A stretch of 64,000 nt of DNA, taken from positions 1 to 64,000 of IMG/VR virus record IMGVR_UViG_3300046007_007028; one strand, written 5' to 3'. Below are positions 37,788 through 46,127 of the stretch, in pieces. The notes under the pieces are model-generated. The model saw only the letters and a program-made list of their open reading frames with translations. It did not search any database and was not told where the DNA came from. Source of the DNA: a virus. The position numbers and the translations under genes were made by a program. Numbering within the stretch: position 1 is the first letter of the stretch; each line of letters opens with the position of its first letter.

Positions 37788-40700
37788 TCAATTCAAATAA
37801 TGCGCATAAACCTGAGTTGCCGTAATGGTATTTGAGGCGCTTGCTGACCCCCATTCGGCCTGAACATCAAACGAAACAGTTGAAGTCATGTTGATGGCAC
37901 CGGGAACGGCAGGAATATCAAAGCCAGAATCATGCCCGCTTGTAGTCTCAAAATAAGCCGAACCGCCCGCCCGAACCGTTCCGGAAGCCCCGGTAGTGAT
38001 GCAAACTATCGTGGCGTTAATTTCCCAATATTTTGAGGACATGGACCCTGAATGGAGGAGAGGAATAGTCGCCACCGTAACGCCCCCAATGATAATAAGA
38101 ATATCGACGTTGTTTGATCCACTATTTGTCCCCCATTCCCCAGATGCAAATACTTTGATGGTTTTCCCAACCCCAAAGAATCCGGACGGCAGGGTGGTTG
38201 AGCCTGTGACTGAGCCGATGATGGAAGTGGGGTCCGTATCATTTGTTACCGCCGCAGCAGGAGTAGTGACAGAAAATATCCCCAAAGCCGTCAGGTCCGA
38301 GGACTTGGTTAGGTTCCCGGATGAATCCGATACCACCACGCCAGAAGAAGACCCGGTGGCAAAGTCAGGGTTGCGGTCAAGGGTAATGAATTTGGTTACC
38401 GCTGAGTCTTTGTAGAAAAGCAGGGATGTATTGGTGGGAGAACCAGTATTCATCCACATTGCCCCGTTTGTTGTCAGGGTTGGCGTAACCCCGGACATTG
38501 GAACAAAGATGGCGTGAGGAATAGATGCCGTCGCCCCGGAAATGTGCATTAAAGCCGTTGGCGTTGTAAGGCCGATACCCACCAGTCCCGCCGTTACCAG
38601 CAAGGCATAGTTGTTTGTTCCGCCCGATGCCGTTAGGGACAAGGCGATGTTGGTGGTCCCTCCAGTAGCCGTCGAAGAAAGCCCGACATTAGTAGAAGTT
38701 CCGCCCGTATGGGTATTAGAAAAAGACCCAGCAGTCGTAGTTTGGCCTGCCGTCCCATTCGCCCCCGACAATCCCACCGAAAAAAGCGTCTGAGCGTTTG
38801 ATGCCGCAGCGGTCGACGTTGAGGATAACCGGAAGGCCGTCGCCCCCGCCAAGGTGTTCCATTGCCATTCCTGAGCGAAATTCCCGTTCCCGGTGATGGT
38901 ATTGCTTCCTGTTGCAGAGGTCAAAGCCGACAACGCCGTAGAACCGCCTCCTCCGCCCGTTACCCAACTCAGCACTCCAGACCCGTTCGTTTGAAGCACC
39001 TGTCCGGAAGTCCCGTCTGCCGTTGGCAGCGTGTACGTTACCGATGCCGAGGCCACTCCGGATTGGATGGTGGTGGTATTGGCGTTGGTTCCGTTGCGAA
39101 AAACAATCGCCCCCGCAATCGAAGAGGCCGTACCCAAAGTCAGGGCCGATGCCCCCGTGGCGACAAGGCCGACGAAAGTACCGACGCCGGAATCATTTAG
39201 GGTAGCGGCGGAGTTTTGAATAAGCTTCCCAGTGGTGCCATCAAACCTCGTAAAAGCATTGTCAGTAGCCGATCCTGGCCCCACCACATCCCCCGTTCCC
39301 GCTACGTTGGCCCACGAAGGAAGTCCGGACGCCAAAGTCAATACCTGACCATTCGAGCCAACCCCAAGCCTTGTGAACAGGCCGCCAGAATTTCGGTAGT
39401 AAATATCCCCCGTCGCATCCGAGCCTACGTTAATTACGGGGGAAGTCAGGGTTTTGTTTGTTAATGCCTGAGTGGTGGCCTCCCCAACGAATGTGTCGCT
39501 CGAATCAGGAACAATCCACGAAACAGCACCGGTCAGTAAAGAAATATCAAAGACAAGGCTCGATGAGGGCGATGTAGCGTCGTCGGCTATAAAGAAATTC
39601 GCAGCCGTAACCCACAGGTCCGACCCGTCAGTTATCATGCGGGCAAACCCGTCAAAAGCCCCAGCGTTGTTCCACTGAATTTCCCCGCTTGAACCTCCCG
39701 GAGTTCCGCCACCGCCACTTGATGTAAGCACCCCAGACCCAGACAAAGAAAGGCCAGAGCCAATCGTTATTTGCTGAATATCCCCTGAGCCCGCACCCCA
39801 ACGACCAAGTAAGATTGCCGTTGATACATTCTGCATCTTAGCAAATGATACGGCATCGTTGGCTATGGTCATTACCCCGTCCTTATCCAAAGACCCGTCA
39901 CCGGACATTGGAACCCCCACAGCCGCATTGGCGTCGCTTCCAACAAAGATGTAGGCTTCTGTCAGGGTATCATCAAGCTTATTTGCCAAAGCATCTGTAA
40001 GCCCAAAGACCTGACTCTGCGCAATCGTCGGAATATCTCCCGCAACCAGAGTGTCCCAGACGGGGGCCGTTGCCGTGCCCAATGTTGACAAAGACCGTAG
40101 AAATTTGCGGGTATTGGTGGTGTCCCCGGCAAGCCTTGTTGGCGACCCTAATGCTGCCCCGTAGATAATGTCCCCCAAAGTAGTCATCGGGTTTGTCAGG
40201 GAACTGATGGTGGCGTATTCAAGCTCTGTTCCGCCAGCATTTACCCTCAAAACCTGCAAGGCCGACCCAAGCGTGGTAAGGCCCGTACCACCATAAGCAA
40301 TCTGAATCGTATTCCCCTGCCATGTGGTTGATGTAATTGGCGAGGTTACCCTTATGCGGGATGTGGCATCGTCGTAGCTTAGATTCGTCCCAAGGGTTAC
40401 AAACCTTGCCGCTGCCGAGCTCTGGTCCCAAAAGAAAAAGGCATCTGCCGCCGGGGCAGATAAAACCGTTTGAGTGCCACCATAGGCCAGTGCCACGGGA
40501 TCAGCCTCCCATGCACCCTGCACCACCGACCCAACGATCAGATCAGACCCAATCGTTACATCCGTTGCCGTCCCGCCAATAAGCAAAGACCCCGCAGAAT
40601 CAATACCAAAACCCGTCGAGAAATTCAGGGTTCCGGTCATTGTGTCCCCGGCCTTTAGCACATACAAAGACAGATCCGGAGCCGATGGAAGGGTCGCCCA

Positions 40701-41336
40701 TTCCAAAGCCGTAGCCCCGGCGTTCACCCTCAAATATTGCAGGGCCGTACCGATGGCAGTCAGGCCCGTGCCGCCTTTTGTAGTTGATATGGCCGTGGCG
40801 TTCCAGACTCCGGTGGTAAAGGCATTGCCCGTAAGCACGGCCTGACCAATATTTACCTGAGTGGCCCCCGTGCCAAGGTTTAGGACCCCCGTTGAGGTAA
40901 GGCCCAGTCCGGTGCCGAAAGTAATGTTGCCCGTCATTGTGCCTCCCGCAAGCAAGAGGTAGGTATTGAACTTGGCAATCAGGTCGGTTTGGTCGTTGAT
41001 GTTGCCAACCCCGCCACCCCATAGCCACGAAGTCGCCGTCCCAGAGGGTGCGGTTTCAAACAGGAATGGTTGGTACAAGTTGATGATTTCAACCGGGACG
41101 TTGGTGTTTAGCTGCGCATTGTCAACCAGAAGAGTGAGCAGGCGAAGGCGTAGTTCCTCGGTTTGGTTGGTGTCTGCCGATCCCTCTAAAAGCTGGTTGT
41201 ACCAGACTATGTTGTTGATCTGCTGCTGACCAGAGCGACCCGCAGCCCTTTCGGTGCGCAGGAGTGCCCTTTGCTCGGCAATCTTCTCGATTGCGGCATT
41301 GGTGTAGGCTTCAAGGTTGTCTAAGTAATTTGCCAT
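37788..41336 (-). CDS. Long tail fibre, 1182 aa
   Basis: Start ATG 41336 (MANYLDNLEAYTNAA) follows the upstream stop; the frame extends ten codons further. Residues 1-90 are helical and may bind the tail. The remaining part is low in charge and very rich in Gly, Ser, Thr and Ala with imperfect repeats: KGGTGLTAIGTALQYLRVNAG and YGGTGLTTLGSALQVLRVNAG, plus GDTMTG-type turns. The C-terminal 150 residues form a globular tip (GFFGVGKTIKVFASGEWG). Such repeats are common in fibres of Bacteroidota phages. Confidence 0.85.
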   Translation of the reverse strand: MANYLDNLEAYTNAAIEKIAEQRALLRTERAAGRSGQQQINNIVWYNQLLEGSADTNQTEELRLRLLTLLVDNAQLNTNVPVEIINLYQPFLFETAPSGTATSWLWGGGVGNINDQTDLIAKFNTYLLLAGGTMTGNITFGTGLGLTSTGVLNLGTGATQVNIGQAVLTGNAFTTGVWNATAISTTKGGTGLTAIGTALQYLRVNAGATALEWATLPSAPDLSLYVLKAGDTMTGTLNFSTGFGIDSAGSLLIGGTATDVTIGSDLIVGSVVQGAWEADPVALAYGGTQTVLSAPAADAFFFWDQSSAAARFVTLGTNLSYDDATSRIRVTSPITSTTWQGNTIQIAYGGTGLTTLGSALQVLRVNAGGTELEYATISSLTNPMTTLGDIIYGAALGSPTRLAGDTTNTRKFLRSLSTLGTATAPVWDTLVAGDIPTIAQSQVFGLTDALANKLDDTLTEAYIFVGSDANAAVGVPMSGDGSLDKDGVMTIANDAVSFAKMQNVSTAILLGRWGAGSGDIQQITIGSGLSLSGSGVLTSSGGGGTPGGSSGEIQWNNAGAFDGFARMITDGSDLWVTAANFFIADDATSPSSSLVFDISLLTGAVSWIVPDSSDTFVGEATTQALTNKTLTSPVINVGSDATGDIYYRNSGGLFTRLGVGSNGQVLTLASGLPSWANVAGTGDVVGPGSATDNAFTRFDGTTGKLIQNSAATLNDSGVGTFVGLVATGASALTLGTASSIAGAIVFRNGTNANTTTIQSGVASASVTYTLPTADGTSGQVLQTNGSGVLSWVTGGGGGSTALSALTSATGSNTITGNGNFAQEWQWNTLAGATAFRLSSTSTAAASNAQTLFSVGLSGANGTAGQTTTAGSFSNTHTGGTSTNVGLSSTATGGTTNIALSLTASGGTNNYALLVTAGLVGIGLTTPTALMHISGATASIPHAIFVPMSGVTPTLTTNGAMWMNTGSPTNTSLLFYKDSAVTKFITLDRNPDFATGSSSGVVVSDSSGNLTKSSDLTALGIFSVTTPAAAVTNDTDPTSIIGSVTGSTTLPSGFFGVGKTIKVFASGEWGTNSGSNNVDILIIIGGVTVATIPLLHSGSMSSKYWEINATIVCITTGASGTVRAGGSAYFETTSGHDSGFDIPAVPGAINMTSTVSFDVQAEWGSASASNTITATQVYAHYLN

Positions 41337-41337
41337 A

Positions 41338-41997
41338 TCAACAGTTACATAGGCATGAAGGATCATTGCATAGCGTCACAAGCTCGTCAATCTGAGCCTG
41401 CGCCTCCGTGTAAATATCCTCCGTGGATTCAACATTAGGAACAAGGGATGGAATGCACGTACTGAGCGTTGCTGCCGTCCCTATAAACATTGCATTCTTT
41501 TCAAGCCACTCCTCCTGAGAACAATTGCTTGGAAACTTGTTATTTAGCCGCCTCAAAGCATCGTAAACACAATTGGATTCGTTTACGTTCATCCATACCG
41601 GAAGCTGCCCCAGTGCCCCGCTTGACTGAGCAAGGTCAATGAAAGCGTCCCAGTCGTAGCCTTCATCCAAAAGCTCCACCCAATTAAGGGAATTATCCAC
41701 CACAAGTTCCACAAGCTGAATAACTCTGTCTGCCCCACCACTTAGGTTGGCAAACGTGCGTGTGGACTGAGAGGGCGGAACGCGGATAAGGGAAATGTCT
41801 GAAAACGGCAAAAACCGGTACATAAACCAGATATTCACCTCGCTTTCTTCGGGCCTGGTCAGTGTTCCAGAGCCCGGAGGCGCAAAACCACCCGGACTTT
41901 CTGGATATGTTCCGGTGGCGTCGGCGACGGTGAAAGCCGTGTTGTCGGCAGAAATTGAAGTGACAGAAGGAATAATGCGAAGGTCAGAATACGGCAT
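41338..41997 (-). CDS. Virion protein, 219 aa, before the tail fibre
   Basis: An N-terminal beta region (IIPSVTSISADNTAFTVAD) with Pro/Gly-rich loops and a helical C-terminal part with seven Cys, ending CNDPSCLCNC. The C-terminal cysteine cluster is unusual for a virion protein. Probably an adaptor between tail and fibre, by position only. Confidence 0.55.
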   Translation of the reverse strand: MPYSDLRIIPSVTSISADNTAFTVADATGTYPESPGGFAPPGSGTLTRPEESEVNIWFMYRFLPFSDISLIRVPPSQSTRTFANLSGGADRVIQLVELVVDNSLNWVELLDEGYDWDAFIDLAQSSGALGQLPVWMNVNESNCVYDALRRLNNKFPSNCSQEEWLEKNAMFIGTAATLSTCIPSLVPNVESTEDIYTEAQAQIDELVTLCNDPSCLCNC

Positions 41998-42197
41998 CAG
42001 CTTCCAAAGTTATTTTGTGCTTTCTCCAAAAGTTGCTCCACCCTGACTCCGTCGTTTAGGGCCTCGCTCACCACAATATCGGCATAAATAGCCAGCATTT
42101 GCGTTGCCGTCCGGTCCGGACCGCTGTTGGTCCGCTCCCCGGCCTGAGCCACGGCAAGATAAGCGTTTGTCAAAAGTTCTGCGGCAGTCATGGGCAA
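41997..42197 (-). CDS. Hypothetical helical protein, 66 aa
   Basis: Start at 42197 or the ATG two codons later. A small helical protein, one-base overlap with the gene after it. Perhaps a virion accessory protein. Confidence 0.5.
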   Translation of the reverse strand: MPMTAAELLTNAYLAVAQAGERTNSGPDRTATQMLAIYADIVVSEALNDGVRVEQLLEKAQNNFGS

Positions 42198-42220
42198 AGT
42201 CTATTGGCTACAAATGTAAA

Positions 42221-42250
42221 GAAAAAAGCCGCGTATTATTACACGGCTTT
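42221..42250 (-). terminator. Intrinsic terminator
   Basis: Minus strand AAAAGCCG and CGGCTTTT around a twelve-base loop, then more T. Partly inside the end of the 42239 gene. Confidence 0.7.
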
Positions 42251-42568
42251 TATCAACTTATCGACGATTTCCTGTCGCTCGCAGCACGAGGCTATCAACT
42301 CGTCTATTTCTTTTGGGACAACAGCCCTTTCATCTCCCACCTCCACAATATCGGGGTTCAGTGGTTCATTGATATGGGGCAGGATGTCAACCCAGCACTC
42401 GTCAAATCCCCCGTCAATAATGGCCTGAGCCAAGACGGGTCCACAGAACAGGATAATAGGCCCTTTGTTCTCTGCCCACCATAAAGCCCTCCCGACAAGG
42501 TCGGAAAGACTTTCTTTGGTGATGACAAAGTTGTTTGGGACGGTTTGGTGTCCGGTGGTATCAAGCAT
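42239..42568 (-). CDS. Hypothetical protein, 109 aa
   Basis: Acidic alpha/beta protein with GPIILFCGPVLAQAIIDGGFDECW. One-base overlap with the gene before it. Unknown. Confidence 0.5.
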   Translation of the reverse strand: MLDTTGHQTVPNNFVITKESLSDLVGRALWWAENKGPIILFCGPVLAQAIIDGGFDECWVDILPHINEPLNPDIVEVGDERAVVPKEIDELIASCCERQEIVDKLIKAV

Positions 42569-43611
42569 TATTCCCCAACTTTAGCGGATTTTGCCCCGGA
42601 CTTACTCGTCTTGGAAAGCTCATCAAGGTAGGTGGCAAGGGCTTTGTAGCCGTCGCTGCCATCAATCTTTTTCTTGATATACAACACGCGCTCCTCTTCG
42701 TTTACAAACGTCGGGATTGGCTCCTCAAACTTGAAAAACACCTTCCCGTTGTCGGTCCGGATTGCCTCAAAGTCTGTCAGCTTCACCTTACCGCTTTTGA
42801 TGGCGCCAACAAACTGGTCAACCTCAATGGCATTGTCAAGGTCTGCAAAGATTTTGCGCATCCTGTCGTAGCCACCAACTTCTTTGACCTTGTTGACAAG
42901 GTAAGCCCGTGCCCCTGGTGTGGACTTGGCAAGCGTTGGTTGATTGAAGAATTTGTACCCGCGGAAATTGTCGGACATCAAAATTTGCAGATGGCCCTCC
43001 TGAACTTCGCGAATCTTGTCGTTGACCTCCTGTTCCCGCTCCCACGCATCGTACACATCCACGCCCTGAAGATCAGGGTTCTTGAACTCAAATGTCCAAT
43101 TCCTGCGCAGCACCATATTAGCAATAACATTCTTGCGGGTCACTTCCTTCCCGTCCTGCCTTAGCTTTGATATTGTGGCAAGGATGTCCTGACGGCATTG
43201 TGGGTGCAACTGAAGCACCAGCCAATCAATTTGGTCCTCTTGGTTGTCGCCACGAAAGGTCTGAACGCCAAAGTTGTTGAACTGGCGACGACGGAACCTT
43301 GGCATATTGTTTCCGTGCCAGCCCGCATGAAAGCCAAGCAATACCTTTTGAGCATTCCATGTAATGTCCCATGATTTTATCAGTCCGATAACGCCGAGCC
43401 TTTGCTCCACGCCGGAAGATATAACCTTGTTTTTGTCAAGGGACGAGCCTTTCTGAACGTGAACCTTCGTAAAAAAGGTTGGGTTGATCGTCACTTGCTT
43501 TACTTCTCCCGGACTTAAAATGTCAAGGAGGCTTTTGTCTGTCGCTTTCGCATCGTACAATTCCGATGGGAGGTCATTGACCTTTACCACCATGGTAGTT
43601 AAGCTTTGCAT
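42568..43611 (-). CDS. Hypothetical protein, 347 aa, next to coat gene
   Basis: A beta-rich first third (ITINPTFFTKVHVQKG), then charged helices and a Lys-rich tail (SKTSKSGAKSAKVGE). A start at the internal ATG at 43593 is also possible. It follows the coat protein gene after a terminator, so it may be a less abundant head protein. No family recognised. Confidence 0.5.
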   Translation of the reverse strand: MQSLTTMVVKVNDLPSELYDAKATDKSLLDILSPGEVKQVTINPTFFTKVHVQKGSSLDKNKVISSGVEQRLGVIGLIKSWDITWNAQKVLLGFHAGWHGNNMPRFRRRQFNNFGVQTFRGDNQEDQIDWLVLQLHPQCRQDILATISKLRQDGKEVTRKNVIANMVLRRNWTFEFKNPDLQGVDVYDAWEREQEVNDKIREVQEGHLQILMSDNFRGYKFFNQPTLAKSTPGARAYLVNKVKEVGGYDRMRKIFADLDNAIEVDQFVGAIKSGKVKLTDFEAIRTDNGKVFFKFEEPIPTFVNEEERVLYIKKKIDGSDGYKALATYLDELSKTSKSGAKSAKVGE

Positions 43612-43636
43612 TTTTTTGTTTGTTAAAAGGTAAATA

Positions 43637-43670
43637 AAAAAGCAGGGGACACCGCGCCCCCTGCTTTGAA
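43637..43670 (-). terminator. Strong terminator after the coat gene
   Basis: Minus strand AAAGCAGGGG and CCCCTGCTTT flank an eight- to ten-base loop, followed by six T. It would let the coat gene be made in excess over the genes that follow. Confidence 0.85.
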
Positions 43671-43680
43671 GAAAACATTT

Positions 43681-45111
43681 TTAGGCAGGTGCCCCAAAGT
43701 AGAGCTTGTTTGCAAGCATCGTTTGAACGGCAATGTCCTTACCCATGGTCATGTAGAACTCTTCTTTTTGAAGGTTCTCAGGATTGACGTTATAAACCCT
43801 TGTTTTGAGTTTCTGACCGCCAATCATTTGAGGAGATTCCTTCTGAAGAATCCGTACCATCGGAGCAGTAACGGAGAAAGAAGTGTTGGACATTCCTTTC
43901 TGCAAAGCATACTGCTGGTCAGGGATAATGATGAAGGCATTATTCCAGTAGGCAGCGGTTTGCACGCCGTCAGAGTTCAATGGCGAATACATTTCCTTGT
44001 GTGACCACTCAGAGGCATTCATCAAATCAAACTCCCTTACGCCCAAGATAAACCGGCCCAAAGTCCGCTTAATCTGGTTGCGCTCACTGTTTTGGATGCC
44101 CTCCCCGGAGATATACTGGATAGCCCCGTTGGTAAGAGCGGCAAAGTTGTTGCGCTGCAAGGTATTGACCGCGTTTGCACCACCCCAGAAATTGACCTTA
44201 GACCCCGCCTGAACAGCGTCAAGCTGATCGGAGATGTCATAAAAGTCATCAAAGGTCATTGTGCCAGCGGCAAAAGTGTCGCTGATGCCGTATGTCTGAG
44301 CGGCGGAAACGTACCCTTGAGTAGTCGCCTTCCCGTTCAAAGTTTCGCCCCGGCTAACGGTGGCAATGGCAGAAGTTTCAAGGTAAGAAGTCAGGATTGC
44401 ATCCGAGAAAATCTTGGCGGCAAGGTAGGTCTGACCCTCAAACTTGAACTCAAAAGACTGGTTGTAAGCAGCCGGATTGATTGTGGCCGAGCTGGTCAGT
44501 TGGTACTGCCATGTTACGCCATAACGGGACCAGCCACGAACCGATCCACCAGGAAAGCTGTCGCCATACGCAAACGCAGAGGCTTGTGGCTTCAAAACGT
44601 CACCAGAGGCCACCAGCGTATTCAGCACCGCAGTTGATGTGGATTTGAATTTGATGGTGTGTGTGCTTGAGGCGGGGTCAAATACGGGAGCCTCGGAAAC
44701 AATCAACTGAGTGGACGGAACCGCCCCTTCAAAGATTTTACCGATAGTACCGTAGTTGTAGAAGTAGTCTGACCCGTTGTTGTCAAAGGAATTGGCAACA
44801 ACAGTAACAGTGATTTCAGCACCGGCAGATGCACCACCAGTAGTGGAAACAACCGTAAGGGTGTTGAGGACAGAGTTTTGCTCTGTATGGAAGATGTTGT
44901 TGGTATCGACGGCAACGCCTACGAATCCACCATTATCAACCTGATTAGCCATGAACCCATTTTCGATGGGGGCACGGTCTTCGTACTGGTCCAGAAGGAC
45001 TGGCCAGAACTGACGGGTTTGCGACGTTGAGTCAGCAAAACCAGCAAGAACCTGAGAGATGTCGGGGGTTGAACCACTACCGGCACCAACAGGACCAAAT
45101 AATGCAGCCAT
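43681..45111 (-). CDS. Major capsid protein (probable)
   Basis: 476 residues with few charges and many Ser, Thr, Gly, Asn and aromatic residues, typical of a coat protein. Position is right: portal, then head protein, then this gene, then a strong terminator. Features: YEDRAPIENGFMANQ near the N-terminus, a Thr/Ser-rich beta insert (residues 80-170), TWQYQLTS, and a C-terminal RVYNVNPENLQKEEFYMTMG. No HK97-fold motif can be proven by eye. Confidence 0.75.
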   Translation of the reverse strand: MAALFGPVGAGSGSTPDISQVLAGFADSTSQTRQFWPVLLDQYEDRAPIENGFMANQVDNGGFVGVAVDTNNIFHTEQNSVLNTLTVVSTTGGASAGAEITVTVVANSFDNNGSDYFYNYGTIGKIFEGAVPSTQLIVSEAPVFDPASSTHTIKFKSTSTAVLNTLVASGDVLKPQASAFAYGDSFPGGSVRGWSRYGVTWQYQLTSSATINPAAYNQSFEFKFEGQTYLAAKIFSDAILTSYLETSAIATVSRGETLNGKATTQGYVSAAQTYGISDTFAAGTMTFDDFYDISDQLDAVQAGSKVNFWGGANAVNTLQRNNFAALTNGAIQYISGEGIQNSERNQIKRTLGRFILGVREFDLMNASEWSHKEMYSPLNSDGVQTAAYWNNAFIIIPDQQYALQKGMSNTSFSVTAPMVRILQKESPQMIGGQKLKTRVYNVNPENLQKEEFYMTMGKDIAVQTMLANKLYFGAPA

Positions 45112-45131
45112 TGTTGTGTAAAAGTTTTTTA

Positions 45132-46127
45132 TTATTGAACCATTCGGACATCACTGAAAGGAGAGACATAGACCTGTTTTGCATTTGGGTCCTCACTCCT
45201 TACCCCTCCATTGTCCTTATTATGAAGAGTTTTGTTGGCAAGACTCGCTTCCAAAGCCTCCCGTGCTTCTTTTGGAGCCACCCTTTTTGCCGCTTCAACC
45301 ATCGGTTTTAGCGCCTCAAGGGTTTTCTTCAAAAGAAGAGCGTCGTGCATCGCCTGAACGTCGGGCACGAAACCTTTTTCACCGTCAACCTTGAAAATGG
45401 CATTGCCATTATTAAACATTTCCGTCACCTCAGCATCGCTTACAACAGGTAGCTGAAACCCCTCTAAAGGGATGTCAACTTGTGGAACCACTTTCCCGGC
45501 AAGTCCGGCGTTGAGTTCTTCCGTGAGGAAAGCTATTTGAGCCTCCACATCCGGCGCCGACTGTTCTTGCCCCTTACTTTGCAAAGCGCTCTGCTTGGCC
45601 GCTTCAATCTTAGCCTCCAAATCAGACTTCTGTTGCGAAATTTCAGCCCTTCGGCCATCGGCCTTGAACTTAATCTCGCCCCATTCGTCTTCGGGTAACC
45701 CCAGATTTTCGGGTATATCAAAATCCGCGTCAGGGAATTGTTTAATAATTTCTTTCCTCAACAAGCTTTCGCTGTTAAGCCATGGTTTTTCAGCCTGCAA
45801 CGTCTCCTTAAACAAGTCAACGTCGGACAGAGATGCGGGGTCTGTATCCAGCAAACGCCTGTTTTCAGGGTTCTCCATAATGGATACATAGTCCTCTGGA
45901 AGCTGATACACTACCTCCTTAACCGGCTCCCGGCTTTCAAGGTCGGTGACTTTCTGCTTCCACTCCTCAAGCTCCTTTGCAAGAGATTCGGGGTCAACGG
46001 TTTGCGCCCCCTCCGCTGCTGCTTCCTGCCCCACTTCGGCAGGCTTGTCAGGGTCTACAAATGCCACGTCCGAAAACGGGCTTTGATATTCCTGGCCTTT
46101 CTCGACTACTTCTTCGTTATTCTCCAT
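45132..46127 (-). CDS. Head/scaffold-like protein, 331 aa
   Basis: Very acidic and helical with a coiled-coil part (residues 40-75 and 175-215), placed between portal and coat genes as scaffolding proteins are. The hexapeptide SPFSDV appears near the N-terminus (residues 16-21) and again near the C-terminus, with the same preceding Tyr. No protease domain. Confidence 0.6.
   Translation of the reverse strand: MENNEEVVEKGQEYQSPFSDVAFVDPDKPAEVGQEAAAEGAQTVDPESLAKELEEWKQKVTDLESREPVKEVVYQLPEDYVSIMENPENRRLLDTDPASLSDVDLFKETLQAEKPWLNSESLLRKEIIKQFPDADFDIPENLGLPEDEWGEIKFKADGRRAEISQQKSDLEAKIEAAKQSALQSKGQEQSAPDVEAQIAFLTEELNAGLAGKVVPQVDIPLEGFQLPVVSDAEVTEMFNNGNAIFKVDGEKGFVPDVQAMHDALLLKKTLEALKPMVEAAKRVAPKEAREALEASLANKTLHNKDNGGVRSEDPNAKQVYVSPFSDVRMVQ

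Noticed and set aside
38611-39678. Several plus-strand frames opposite the tail fibre gene
   Set aside because: They mirror the Gly/Thr/Ala-rich repeats of the fibre gene; no start context or protein-like pattern.
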